Positions 12,460 through 25,075 of a stretch of DNA of 64,000 nt are shown here, piece by piece; within the stretch, counting starts at the first letter, position 1; every line of letters starts with the position of its first letter. The position numbers were made by a program, and so were the translations under genes. The notes beneath the pieces are model-generated. The model worked only from the letters and a program-made list of their open reading frames with translations. It did not search any database and had not been told where the DNA came from. Source of the stretch: Strongylocentrotus purpuratus (lineage: Eukaryota > Echinodermata > Echinoidea > Camarodonta > Strongylocentrotidae); contig NW_022145601.1 of the NCBI RefSeq assembly GCF_000002235.5, positions 22,547,389 through 22,611,388 of the forward strand. Direction: 5' to 3'.

Positions 12460-12735
12460 AGCTGTCGAAGAGATGGGTTTCCTAGAGCTAAGAAAGTGCA
12501 GGTTGATCCCTTGGGAGACAGACGTCCTAATCTTCGTATTTGTCCATTTATCTTGGTGTATACCTTCAATTGCAATATTGCCAGGCATCACCTTTGCCCT
12601 AAAGATGGTACAGCATCTATCCAGTGTCATGTTTCTGCAAGCTCTTCTCAATTTGAATACTCGAAAGGGGGACGCAATTTTCGTGATTGCCACACATTTT
12701 TAGGGCATACAAATATCCTGAGAAACTGGTTTTAA
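12460..12735 (+). other. Weak exon-like open frame with several cysteines
   Basis: The acceptor-like CCTCTTTCTAG (AG 12458-12459) is followed by a 91-codon open frame to TAA at 12735, with cysteines spaced through it (for example RICPF, FNCN, HLCPKDG, RDCH). It has no ATG. Other frames are also open here, which lowers its value. No matching exon was found nearby. Listed so it can be tested; it could be a terminal exon, an element remnant or chance. Confidence 0.15.
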
Positions 12736-13308
12736 TTTCACTGCTCTCAATCTCACCGTGCAGAGGGTATTTTTCATAGAACTGAACGTTTTGAAATAGG
12801 CAGGCACAGTTTATTTCGAAAATTTAACGAACGATTTCAAATTTTGATTAATCTTGTACGTACAAGAATGTCCCCCAAAAATGTTTTTAATTTTTTTGTT
12901 AAGAATCTCAAAATAAACAAATAGATATTTTTTCTGAAGTAGTGTCATTTTTCAACAAAACTACATTTAATATAAAAGTATGGACAGAAATCGTTTCTTG
13001 TTGGGCACAAATTGTTATCAATACATTTACAACTGATCAGAAATTACTGCCATGCGTGAGAAAAATATAGTGTGATGAAGTTCGAACGAATGAATGTTAC
13101 GTTAGATATTACCCCTACACCGACTTAAGTCGGTGGAAGGTCGCTCGCTTACATTTGATCCTTTGGTGTATTTAACTATATAGCTCATTATCTTCGTTCG
13201 AAAACAGACACATGAATAAATGCGATCTCTATCAATGCGACAGACAGGAAAGATGCAATGATTGGGTGGAAGACTGGGATAGTGAGATGATCAGAACTAC
13301 ATGAATAC

Positions 13309-13309
<1 letters not shown>

Positions 13310-13350
<41 letters not shown>

Positions 13351-13429
13351 AAAGCACAAAGAGGGAAATAGAATGACAGAGATAGATAATTATGTACGTA
13401 TGTAGATAGAGAGAGTGAGAGAGACAGAG

Positions 13430-13469
<40 letters not shown>

Positions 13470-13625
13470 TGAAAGAGTCATGATTAGAGGGGAAAGAGAG
13501 TGGGAGAAAGAGAGTGTGGAGGGAAGAGAGATAGAAAGGGAGAGAGAATCAGGATTAGAGGGGGAGAGAGAGAGAGAGAGAGAGAGGAAGAGACAGATAG
13601 AGAGAGAGAGAGAGAGAGATAGTGA

Positions 13626-13675
<50 letters not shown>
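13310..13675. repeat. (GA)n composite
   Basis: About 365 bp of interrupted GA. It creates a 190-residue Ser-Leu frame on the minus strand, which is not protein-like. Confidence 0.95.
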
Positions 13676-13678
<3 letters not shown>

Positions 13679-13689
13679 CATGTAGTTCG

Positions 13690-16130
13690 AATGAGAACGA
13701 AAGTGAAAAGGAGATAGATGGATGGTGAAATATACCAAAAGAAAAGAAGATATACCACAAAGCAGATCAAAACTGAAATTGTATTCCAAACGTTTAATAT
13801 TCGTTAACGTTAAGGCGAATTAAAATTATTTAATTTTACTCTTTCCAGAAATTCCAGTTATCCAATAATGACAGCAGGAGTGCTAAGTTGTTTCAAATTT
13901 AATCGAAACAATTGAAAAACGACTAACGTGAAAAACAAAAGCAATTATAAGGCATTAAAATGTATTTTTAATTAAAGCTGCTCGATAAAGAATGCCTATT
14001 ATTGATATTTGTAACGAGAATAATCGCATTCTAATGAATTCATGGTCGTAATTGATTAATACCGTAAATATAACAGCTGATGAATAGTGTTCAATTAATT
14101 GGTAGTTTCGATCCCATTTCACCTGACTGGTTTTCAAACCTAATTATTAAGCATGGGATCGATCACCATGATCGCTAGTCAGCTGTGAAGTCAGTCATTG
14201 ATTTTGTCTTCCATGCTTCCGTCCTTTATCCGGGTCATTGGGTTCAAGGGTCGTAATAGTCATAGGATCAACTTCGTCAGCTGTTTCTGTCTGCATAAAG
14301 TGCATTTTGGGGAATCTACAGTTTTCTTCAAATATCAGTAGTTTCTTCAATTTAAACCGCGATTATGTTAACTCACAACATAACACGACGAATTTCCATT
14401 GAAAAATGGACAATCAATATGAACCTTATGAACCTTATAACTTTTGAATTTTAATAATTGTAACCCTACCTACTTTGCGATCGAAAGACCTTAGGAACTT
14501 GACTGCTTGAGAATAACTAGGAATGGTGGAATGCATTGATCATAGTGTCAGAAATGTAACTGTTTTAAAGGATAAAATATCGAATTTGTATTTGATCAGT
14601 TAATGTAGTTTCATACATGTATACAAACATATACATGTAGATATAAAAATGTTAAGTTAGCTTGAGTTTAAATGTCCACTTCTCCACTGGCACTGAAAAA
14701 GGGATCATTTCCTTTCCATTGATTTTCTAAGAACAGTCTTACATCTAAATTGGAAAAACGCTCCCTCAGTAAGTCACAGGCTTATAGTTCATATAAAACA
14801 GAAATAAACGAGAATGAGCTGAATTACACAGTAGTGCGGGTACTAATGAAAAATTCAGAAATGTTCTCCGATAAATTGCCTCCAATGGACCCCTAGTCAG
14901 TAATCATGGTAATAGCCATTTCCGTAAATGATTAATAATGAGAAAAAGTCTGTGCTGCTTTTGGTGATCGTCCCGTGACCAGGCAAATGAGAGAGGGAAA
15001 TTGGCGCCTAATTTATGAAGCCTCGGCTGCATATTCATAGTTTAGCAAACGGAAGTGTGTGCCTTTTGCCTCGTTGCACACATTACGCAAAAAAAGTGTG
15101 TAATAAGGCGAAATGAGACACGGATGGTCGGTTTTAATACCAAAATGAAAAATGGTCGCCTTCAGAAATGTCATAATCGATGTATTTGTGTGCGATCAAA
15201 TTATACGAACATGCTCATGTCCGTTTGATAATTATAAATAGTGTATAGATTATCTCTTCTGGTTCTTTCATGGTACTGATCTATATTTATATACGACGAG
15301 GTTACCGTCTGATGTTGTTTCATATACTTTTACATAGTGTTAACGTCTCTCTGGCTTTCATCAAACTTAATATGTCTAGGGGAAAGCAACAATGTTACTA
15401 CTGCGTGTAAAAGTTAAATTTGACCAAGAGTTAATTGATGAAGTCATCTAGCTACAAAAAAGAAACAATGTATCGGATTGTGTCGCTCTATGTCCGTTTG
15501 CCTCAGGAGGATCTTTAGAATCGGTACAAAATGACAAACTACCAGCATTTTTTGTAAAAACCTGAATGGTGATTTAAAGACTATAAAGACAACTTCAAGG
15601 AAATGAAAAAGTGAAATGAAAGCAAATAAATGAGCACACCTCTAAGCCTAACAGCAATGACAACGACAAAAGCATCACGAATACTCTCAGCTACCTTACA
15701 AAATATCATTGCAGAGTTAAAAAATGTTTCTTTAAATTTATTTCATCATTTTTTCTCGCGTGAGAACGACATTGGTCTACTTATTTGTTTTTCTTTCTTG
15801 TTTTCTTGATTGCCATTTCTGTTAACCGTTGATGTGAATAATACGCTCTGGCCAAAAGCAGAACAGCGTGATTCCATATTGCATTGAATACAATAGGAAT
15901 TGGGTCGTCCAAGAAATACGCTCGTATGAAAAGAAAATCTACGAGAATATACGGTGCCACAACGCTTCTTCTTCTATTCGCGGGTTAAAGAGAAAATTGG
16001 GATCTGGGAAATGTGAAAAATCATTTGTGAGCTTTTTTTTAATTCTTTTTAAAGTGAGTGCGGAAGTGTATCATACAAAGAAGGACCTTGAAAAGGATAG
16101 CTTTTAAAATGTCTTCATATTTTGAAATAA
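13690..16130. other. No gene seen
   Basis: Unique-looking AT-rich sequence without repeats or exon candidates that I can support. Confidence 0.55.
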
Positions 16131-16134
16131 TTGC

Positions 16135-16385
16135 AATTAACAGCCAAAGCTTGTGGACCAGACTTTCATGCAACATGATTGAAGTAGTTCCATGTATACA
16201 CATTTCTGTGTCAGACTGGGACATGTTCTTACCATTTTAAAGATTAAAAAATTCACAATATATACCAATACTTATGTGCTACAAGTCATGATCAACCCCT
16301 TTTTCAATTTCGTCTACATGGTTTCATTAACGGTGCAATCGCATGACCAGAACTCGACTTGATCTTTAAGCCCTCGGAGAGAATA
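16135..16385 (-). repeat. Interspersed family X, copy 2 (inverted)
   Basis: In reverse complement it shares, in order, TTAAAGATC, GAGTTCTGGTCATGCGATT, AAGTATTGGTATATA, the AGAAATGTGTATACATGGAAC block and GCATGAAAGTCTGGTCC with copies at 5868 and 26335. The two short open frames here are shadows. Confidence 0.65.
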
Positions 16386-16549
16386 CAAGCGTTAAACGTT
16401 GGAAACGCAACACCGCTCTCTTTATTTTGGGACGACTTAATCAGACGGTAAAAGCGTGTACAGTTTCTTCACTGCGTTTTGGCGCCTCTTTTTAGCTACG
16501 GTGTCAACGTACTTTTGTATGGATCATTCATTTACCCCAGACGGGTTGA

Positions 16550-16570
16550 GAGGAAGGAAGGAAGGAAGGG
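16550..16570. repeat. (GGAA)n short tandem repeat
   Basis: About five GGAA units. Such runs can bind ETS-type factors; no further support here. Confidence 0.8.
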
Positions 16571-17479
16571 GAGGTCCCCGGGCATGAAGGGGGGCTACTT
16601 TAAAGTACAAAGGGTAAATTGAGGATATAACAAGATTACCTAACTCTTCTGGTCAATCGGGGAATGTAATTTGATCGATAAGCAAAGGTTGTTATAGAAA
16701 TTAAAACCAAAATTATGATTCGTTATGAATTCGACATGCTGTGCAATTTTTTGATTTAAACATTTACACTTTCCTAACTTTTCGCCTATGACTTTATATC
16801 CTCTTTTCCTCTTCTTTTTGTTCTTTTTGTTCTTCTTCTTGTTTGTATTATTCTTCTTTTAGCTTCTTCTTCATCTTCCTCTTTGTTTCTCTTGTAGGCC
16901 TACCTGAATTAGATATAAATACATGTAGTAGCATATGTATACTGTAAAAAAAATCATAAAAAATTCATCTTTCATTACGTCCATTTCATAAACTGTTTCT
17001 TTATAAACAACGATAGGAATAACAGTGATCATAAGGAAGAATAACAATTAAGAAATATAAAAAAAAAACTGAGGTAAGAACACTTCCCGGGAGTTAATGG
17101 TGGCCATATTTCGCAACGCACTTATCTTCAAGAATATTATTCAGTATTGAATATGAGTATAGTAATATATTCTATTTCTAATTTTTTTTTCATTTTTTTT
17201 CTTATCTCTTATTTCAAAAGTCGTTCACGTGTTGTGGCCTACTCTAGGGATTTAGAAAGCACTTTGAAGTCGGGTCCTAATCTCCGTTACTAACAAGTTT
17301 ACCCTGATGTCTTTTTTTATTTTTTATTTTGTTTATATCTTTGGAATGAAGATCTAATCGGCTGCTCACTCAAAATCGCATGATTGGCTGTATCGGGGGA
17401 AACGAGATGCTAATCTTGAAGGTATGTGCCTCGAAAATTTAAGAATTTATGACATGTTATTTGCTAGTGTTGATGGGTT

Positions 17480-17555
17480 TTCTCTCTCTATCTCTCCCTC
17501 TCTATACCCCTCTCTCTAGTTATATATAGACATATATGTTTCTGTCTGCCTGCAC

Positions 17556-17592
<37 letters not shown>

Positions 17593-17663
17593 ATCTCTCT
17601 CTCTCTCTTTATCTCTCTCCATCTCTCTCTCCATCTCTATACCTCTCTCTCTCTCTCTCTAGT

Positions 17664-17698
<35 letters not shown>

Positions 17699-17880
17699 AT
17701 ACATTTATATCTGTTTTCTGTCTGCCTGCTCCTCTCTCTCTCTCTCTCTCTCTCCATCTATATACCTCTCTATATCTATATGTTTCTGTCTGCCTGTTTC
17801 TGTCTGTCTATCTGTCTCTCTCTCTCTGTCTGTCTCTGTCTCTCTCTCTCTCTCTATCTACCTCTCCCCTCTTCCTCTTT
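17480..17880. repeat. CT/TA composite microsatellite
   Basis: Alternating (CT)n, (TA)n (17665-17690) and TGTCTGCCTG phrases. A unit of TATATATA-TGTTTCTGTCTGCCTG-CTCT recurs about three times (17525, 17695, 17780). Confidence 0.9.
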
Positions 17881-18027
17881 TTTTTTTCTATATCTATTAT
17901 GTCACTACGCTCTCCCGCGTCCTCGTCGGGAATCGCATTTTTTTTCTCTTGATGTTTTGCTACACGTGCGTCTTTTACCTACATAATTGTTGTATTTCCA
18001 GATTCATGTCTCTAGAACACAATACAT

Positions 18028-18054
18028 TTTTTTTTTTTTTTTTTTTTTTTTTTT
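18028..18054. repeat. Poly-T tract
   Basis: About 26 consecutive T. Confidence 0.95.
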
Positions 18055-18783
18055 CATGTATTAGTTTCTGTTTTTGGATCATTTTGGGGATTTACTTTGC
18101 TTTGTTTGTCCCAAAATGTCCTTAATAAATCAGTGTTGATCCCTGGTGAAAGAAATGGGAAAATACTGTATCAAAGCAGAGCGTACGGCAACAGAGTTCA
18201 CATTAATATAAGTACCTGTCTTATTTTTTAGTTAAGGCATCCCCTTACCTCAATTCCAAAGGGAACCACCATACTTGCCCTCAGCTTTTGGAATTGATCC
18301 CCTAACGAGCCAAATGTGATAACGTCTTGATGAAAAGGTCTTTCCTAAAGCCTATATCCATCAGTCTCAATCCGAGCGTGACTTCCCAGCATGCATTATG
18401 AATGAATCAAGGGATCATTGGAAATAAAAACACGGGTTAAGTCATAAATGATGCAGAAATAGCAAGACGTTTGGGGAATTCCCAAGCAAGCGGACATGAC
18501 AGCATCGATTAACCTCCGAGCTATTAAGCGGGAGAGTGGAGGTATTTTGATATTGTATCATATAGCCTACTATCCAAAATAGACCAAGAGTGCTTGACCT
18601 AATGCTTTTGTCTCACCTTTGCTGTCGGACCTAGATATAATTTTTGTATTTTCTAGGGATAGTTTTGTGTCGAAAGAAGCAATGCAATGTACCACGAACC
18701 TTAAAACTACCCCTACCTAAACAAAAACAACATAACAACTTTTTACGACTTATTCTAGGTTTATGGTGCATTTAGTCGAAAGT

Positions 18784-18785
18784 GC

Positions 18786-18838
<53 letters not shown>
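18784..18838. repeat. (CT)n microsatellite
   Basis: About 50 bp of CT. Confidence 0.95.
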
Positions 18839-18839
<1 letters not shown>

Positions 18840-18979
18840 TTTTACCTCTCTTCAAATATGAAAGTATTAAAGCCTTTCCATCTCTGGATTGCACTACAAT
18901 TTGTAAACTAAGACGGTTGATAGCACGTATGACATATATATTGTACAGATAGAGGTTCCCCAATTAAAAAGAGAAATCG

Positions 18980-19180
18980 GCCCTAATCCTGCGACAATTT
19001 CTTCGCGGTCAATCCCTATACTAACCAACTTCCTGATTTCACCCCAGGATCGAACACTAGGCCTAATCCAAACTTTCACCATAACCCTTGACCTAACCAA
19101 AAACCCAAGCGCAACTCTAACCCTTAAACATAATACTGACGTAAAAAAGCCCGGAGTAATAATTGTCGCAGTGTCGGGTT
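18980..19180. mobile_element. Small element with TGCGACAATT inverted ends
   Basis: TGCGACAATT at 18990-18999 and AATTGTCGCA at 19161-19170 are perfect inverses. The interior is rich in degenerate AACCCTAACC-like phrases (CCATAACCCTTGACCTAACC). Similar interiors occur at 22225 and 24930. It resembles a non-autonomous element; it is not a telomere. Confidence 0.5.
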
Positions 19181-19849
19181 GGGAGACAAGCCCGTTTGAA
19201 ATTACATTATTGACACGTTAAGTAATACGGGGTCTCAATTCGAGAGAGTCACTGATCATTGTGATGTCATAATGAGAGCTGAGGTGAGACAGACACGAAA
19301 CATGCATCATATTATATCGGGTCATTTTACGCAATTGATCACCGGGAATAGATGGTCCATTAAAAAAGTTTTTAATTACCAAGGGACAGTGTGATGAAGC
19401 ATTGAGTTAACTGCTGGGACTATAGATTCTGACGCGGCGTTAGCATCTATTATTTGTATTACATATGCAAGGTAACGATTCGACATCAGAATAATGTGAG
19501 ATTGGAATTAAATTGGAAAGATTAATAGGTTGGATAGCCTTGTCCTTTGTTGCTTTCTCCAGGAATACCACCAACGCCACACAATGAATCTTCCCATCCC
19601 ACATTGTATTTATGATTAGAAAGATATACCCTGGATATACTGAAGGCTACACGATTATTTAACTATTACCAGTGCAAGATTAATCTATACTCATCTCGTG
19701 ATACAACTGTTGTCATGGTGCTAATATAAACTTCACATTTTGTCATAATCCCCTGTCAATTGGTTCTTACTGTTCCGTGTAAAATCGCACCTGTAACAAT
19801 CGACCGTGTAAAGAGGCGATGAAACGGAAGTGTTGATGGGGACTTTTTT

Positions 19850-19963
19850 ATTTGCACGACGAGAACGTGGACTGCGACGTGTCACATCCTTTTAAGACAA
19901 TGTGACGTTCACATTGCCTTAAAAGGATGTCACACGAGCAGTCCACGTTCTCGTCGTGCAAAT
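19850..19963. repeat. Near-perfect 114-bp hairpin (long inverted repeat)
   Basis: The arms are 19850-19905 and 19909-19963, separated by CGT. The outer 26 bases are perfectly complementary (starting ATTTGCACGACGAGAACGTG). Over the whole arm I count two substitutions and one single-base indel. Weaker complementarity extends about 10-14 bases further out on each side. No open frame. It could fold as a pre-miRNA-like or hpRNA hairpin if transcribed, or be a fold-back element. Confidence 0.92.
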
Positions 19964-21029
19964 CTAAATGTCTCTAGTACTGGTTAGTCCACAGACGTGA
20001 TGTAGGCCGGGAGCTAAACAGACTATACCATTAGAAATGTATTGACATGAATGAGGATAGGAAATTCTTAATCATAATAAAATAAATGCCGAATTTCATT
20101 GATGTGTCAGTACATTTGAATCACATTATGCTCTTTTAACGTAAAGCAATACATCAATTTCCCGCTTCGTTCGATAATTTAAGTAATTCAATTATTTTGT
20201 GCAGTTTAAGATTCGGTTAAAGATTATGTTGGTCGTTTAATTATCTTGCTCAGATTATCTCGGGCAAAGAAAAGGTGTTTGAAACTTGTTCGAAAATACT
20301 CCTCGCGCTAAATGTCAGGATTAATATTGTATTCTCACAATTTTAAGTTTTACTTTTATTTGTTGCACATTGACTTCACACGAAGCAAAGAAGTATACAA
20401 GCTGGAGAGTAACAAAAGGTAACGTGTAGATAATTTTACTAAAATATCATGTACGGTTATTACGCGTGTCGAGGGAGGTATAGAGAGTATTTTCATATAT
20501 CAAAGAAAATATTAGGCAGCCCAATTTAGAGTGATGTATTCATGTAAATATGGGTCGATTTTATAGGCATATTTCTGATAAAAATTGTTTTGTCATTATG
20601 CACGGTGCACAAATTTCTGATGCCATTAAATTATTGATCTCCCAAACTGCTTTCACAATGCCTTACAAGTATTTATATTACATTATGAGAGTGTGTATCT
20701 TGTTCTTTAGACTTGAGTCCATGAGCAAAGGCGGAATACACAAACAAATTATGCATAATTTAAAATTCATGTCATTATTACGAATCTCCAAAGATATTTT
20801 GCCTCAATCATGTTACATCAACGAAATCGAGCCAGGTGTTATATCTTGATTATCATATAAATTGAAATTAAAACCAGTGTAGTATCTTTCTCTTTTTGAC
20901 ATGGCGACAACTATCGTCTATTCTAGACTCGATTATTGACTCATTTCATCGTCACTGTATTGTTATGTTCAAACTACCGATATCATACCTGCCATAAAAT
21001 GTGATCATTGTGCTGCATCTAAAGATTGA

Positions 21030-21835
21030 AAACAGATAGCGTTGAAAGGGGGAAAGGCCTTTGGAAGTTCAATAATAATTCATAGCTATGTGACATTGGT
21101 TTTAGAAAAGAAAAAAAACATCATACAAACTATAACGTCTACCCATGATCGAATGAATGCAAAAACTAAGTTGGATATGTGCAAAAATAAATATAAAGAA
21201 TTTACCATGAAGTTTTCTAAACAGAGGCAAAAGAAGGAAGAAAAAAAAAAATCAAAATTGTACAACAAAATGTATAATGAATATACAGAAGTTTGCAGAT
21301 AAGTTGACAGCAACCATACCAGAGAAGATATAGACAGAATGGTAGAAACAAAGAAAGAAAGAGATTCAGAAATAGCACATGCACACATCTATGTAAAGGT
21401 GCATTTATTAGATCTCGAGAACGGTGGATGGAAACGTGGGAAAATTCAACCAAGTAATTTCTCGATTTAGAAAAAAGAAACGGGAAAAGAAAGGAATTGG
21501 ATTGTATTGTATTAACAAAAACGGGGAAATAATCACTGGAAACGAAAATATTCTTAGAGAAATAAATTAATGATATAGGGGGTTGTATTCTAAACATGCA
21601 TTTAGTGAACCCTCTGATATGAACAAGTATGTAGAAACAACAAACTTAACTGCTCTTTCTGAAGAAGAAGCTTTGTCATGTGAAGGACCGATCGCAGAGA
21701 AAGAATGTCTTGATGCGTTAAATTCAAATAAAAGATGATGTAAGAACATACGTAATTTCAATAGAATGTCAACAATATTCCTTATAATAAATCCCGACGT
21801 TTTTACCCTAGGCTGCGTCTTCTTATACAACAAAC
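21030..21835 (+). pseudogene. Decayed L1/Tx1-type non-LTR retrotransposon ORF2 fragment
   Basis: Reading across frames shows ordered landmarks of L1-clade ORF2 between the endonuclease and the reverse-transcriptase domain. They are GKGLWKFNN near 21050, a Lys-rich coiled segment to 21300, RSRERWMETWENSTK then FLDLEKRNGK near 21410-21490, TKTGEIITG then ILREIN near 21520-21570, GLYSK near 21590, and LSEEEALSCEGPIAEKEC near 21655-21710. In-frame stops and at least one frameshift (near 21520) break it. The RT catalytic core (FADD) was not found downstream, so it is truncated and inactive. The AT content matches the surroundings, which suggests an old insertion. The nominal open frames here on either strand are shadows of this remnant. 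Confidence 0.75.
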
Positions 21836-22224
21836 CTACTCTTCATTAAAAATAAAACATGGACATTACCCATGCATGCTTAGATAATTATGTATTATCC
21901 GAAATTCAATGTAATGCCAAAAGACATCACCACAAAGTCTTTTGATAAAGTTTATCTTTGAAGAAAAGATAGCATTAGAAATGTTTATCAGTTTTACATG
22001 TAACATTACGTTAACTTATTTCAGTATGGATCTTATAATATGTTAGTTTATACGTGTATTGAATACTGAATGTGGAAATGATATTTTAAAATATAACAGA
22101 GGAACGATAAAAACTAAAAAGTATAGGCTTTTAATAATTTTGACATTCTTGGTAGAATCGTTGTCGCCTCACTATGGTTCACCAACCTTAGTTTTCGATG
22201 ACTCGACATTATTTTGATCTGGGC

Positions 22225-22375
22225 TTTATTTCGTCCGATGTGTTGGGATATGGTTTGGAAAACAATTTTGGGTTAGGTTTAGGGTTGGGATTAGGATATG
22301 GATTAAATGTAGTGTTCGGATCAGTATTGGGTTCAGGAATTAGTTTTAGTTTCAGGAATTTGACCGGGAAGATAT
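22225..22375. repeat. Degenerate GGGTTAGG-rich segment
   Basis: GGGTTAGGTTTAGGGTTGGG (22270-22289) and related phrases give an apparent Asn-Pro repeat on the minus strand. The composition matches the interior of the element at 18980 in reverse. Too irregular to be telomeric. Confidence 0.45.
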
Positions 22376-22379
22376 AATC

Positions 22380-24900
22380 GCTGCAGCATATGTAGAAGAA
22401 CAAAACTGGTCGTATGTTTTGCTTCGTCGTTTTTGTTTGTTTTGTGTTTTGTGTTTTTTCTTAGATATACAAGCACTGCCGGCCAAGACTAATATCCGCA
22501 GGGTTATAGGCGTCGGTGTAATCTAAGCTAGAGAAATTATGACATGTTGTTAGCCCTGGGGCCCAGCCGTATCAAGTTTCGTTCCCTATAATATGTTTTA
22601 CATCGATTTTTGCCTTTGATTTGGTGAGGAGATGGGGCACAGCTGTCGGAATTTCTTCGAGTACTCCGCGAAATCGGATACACGGCTGGAGAGATTAGAC
22701 GTGTTAACATGTAGCAGAGATGTCTAGTGAGATATTGAGAGTAAACCAGTACGTCTTCTGCTCGCTTTATTTTATATATTCTCTTCAACTTCACCATCTT
22801 CATTTTTTCATCTTTTTCTCCTTTTCTTTTTGTCAATTTCTTCAAGTTATCTTGTATCTTCTAAGATTTTCTGCATCTATAGCGTTCTTTTATTTCATAC
22901 TTGTTTAATTCATATTCTGCATTGTCTTAAATACTTATCGTGAAGTTGGGTTTTCATTTTGTTTCCAAATTCCTCCTTTGTGCTTGCCTATTTATTTATC
23001 TTACTCTAGTCTTTTTTTTTCCATTTATTTTCTCCAAATCAATTACGGTCAATTTTGTTGTACCAAAGATATTTACAAAAGCTACTGCGCATATACTTGA
23101 CCTGTATTCTCACCCAATGCTAATCGTTTCTAGCATTGTTGACTTCACTTCTCAAAGTTCAGCAGCAGCTACTTGCTTCTTCCCTTCATTCAGTAATTCT
23201 ATCCCATCTAAAATAAACAAGGGGAATTCCCTTTTTGCCGCAAACATAGGGTCGAAAGGAGAAACATAAATTTAAACATTGAATTTTTCCACGTGCAGAT
23301 CGTATCTAGCTTTGCACGGGCTTCAATTTTATCCCTTATTTTAATATTTCAAAGGATCAAATAAGGCAAATTATGTGGTATTATGGAAGCTACAAACTTA
23401 ATGGAAAAAGAAGGCCAACCATATTTATTGTCTAGAGTACATTCCCTTACAAATTAATCCAGGATTACTAATGTCTAATGTTGCATAGAAAACATTTCAT
23501 AAGCAAATGCTGTAGAAAATACTAGCGTTGAGGCTTGTGAATTTAAAAGGCTTCTTCTAGAGGTCATCGGCTCCCTACAAAAAGGTCGTAAGAGCTATCT
23601 ATTGTCAGTGGCAGTAACGACCCTCTAGCAGGCAAATGACGTGTTAATGTGAATCGCCGATGGGAGGGCGGGGGATGCTGGTCATAGAGTACATGTTCAC
23701 CCCTATGTAAGTACGCGTGCTAATGCCTTTCAAGAGACATAGGGGTTGCCTAGAACGTCTTCAAAAGGGTGTAAGATGTCATCGAGCAGTGGCGTAGACA
23801 CAGGGTCGCAAGGAGCACCCATCCTCCCGATCAAATTGCGACAAAGGGGGGAAATTGACCCCTATTTTGATGGTTGTTTAGAAAGATGTGAAAGGGGTGT
23901 GAAAAAAAACACCATGTGATAACCATGTTAATTTTCATTTCATCCATCGGTGCCCTCTTCCCTCCCCCTCCCCCTCCCCCAATATCAATGTCCACACCAC
24001 GCTATGCAATATATCCCCGAGACATTCAACTTGAATATGAGCATTTTGCACTCTCCCTTTCATTTACACATTAATGCTAATTACACTATCTCATCTTAAC
24101 ATCTCTAGCCCATCCTTCAGAAAAAGTAGCATTATACTATAGCACCTATTATCATATGGTTGGTTGTACTCGATCTTCTTAAAGGACACTTAAAAAACAA
24201 AAACACTTTTGCCATCGATAATTTACAGCTGTTATAATTTATTCGTCTTTTCAAACTTCATGTTAAACTAGGAAGAAGTTGCTAATCCACTCAGAATTGA
24301 AATGATAATAATAATGCACGCGACAAATACATATTTCATTATTTTTTCTTGTGTTGTTTCGTTCTTTCTAGTATCAAACTTTTATTTTGCCTTTCCGCCA
24401 TCATTATTTCGCTCCACACCTTCTTCCCTTTGGATATTCACAGGATTAATCCCGAAAAGCAAGAAGCACGTATAACTTATATGTTACATACTCTATGTTT
24501 TGTTTTGATTTCATGTATTAACCCTCCTATTCATTTCCCGCCATTTATCTTTACTAAGTTCTGCAAAATCCAAAGGGTTAAACGTGCAACATGAATACAA
24601 TAAGGGCAGTGGTCGGGATACGGGGCACTTTTGTTTGTTCTTTGAATAAAAATAGAAGCATCATCATGCCTTTGGCTTCCACTATTTGATTGATCGTCGT
24701 ATTATTTTCCCGCTTGTAGTGGCGAGAAGAAAATGAAAATCAAACAAAGCTTAGATTACATGCATACGTCAAGCCGCACTGCATGATGGGAGGTTTCAAA
24801 GCGCAACGTTCTTATGTCTTGTTTCTCACGAAGCGGCAGTGTTTCCGATATTTGCTCTGGCAACTATTACCCCGGACTCTATTTCATCAGCGTGCATGCA
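22380..24900. other. No gene seen; minor repeats
   Basis: Short frames only. CAGTGGCGTAGACACAGG (23789) and GTCCACACCACGCTATG (23989-24005) may be ends of a diverged inverted-repeat element of about 215 bp, including a (CCCTCC)n piece at 23965. Confidence 0.45.
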
Positions 24901-24903
24901 GCC

Positions 24904-25075
24904 TTATGGCAGGGTATGAGTTAACCCTATACCGCATAGGGTTAAGAACGGGGGTAAATATTTGTTTTACTTTAGTTTTAGGTTAGAATTGTGGTTAAGT
25001 ATAGTGTTTGGCGCAGGGATACATTTAGGTGTTCGGTTTATTTCCCGCAGGACAATTGTTGCCGGAGCTTTTGTT
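24904..25075. mobile_element. Solo TIR and GTTAGG-rich fragment
   Basis: TTATGGCAGGGTATGAGTTAA (24904-24924) matches the right TIR of the element at 6964. It is followed by GTTAAGAACGGGGG, TTTTAGGTTAGAATTG and CGCAGGACAATTGTTGCCGG, resembling the ACAATTGTCGC-type elements at 18980. Probably two small elements side by side. Confidence 0.4.

Noticed and set aside
13188..13789. Long minus-strand open frames (up to 190 residues)
   Set aside because: They translate a (GA)n microsatellite into Ser-Leu repeats; no start context, domain or splice structure.
22209..22403. Asn-Pro repeat frame on the minus strand
   Set aside because: It is the translation of degenerate GGGTTAGG-like DNA.
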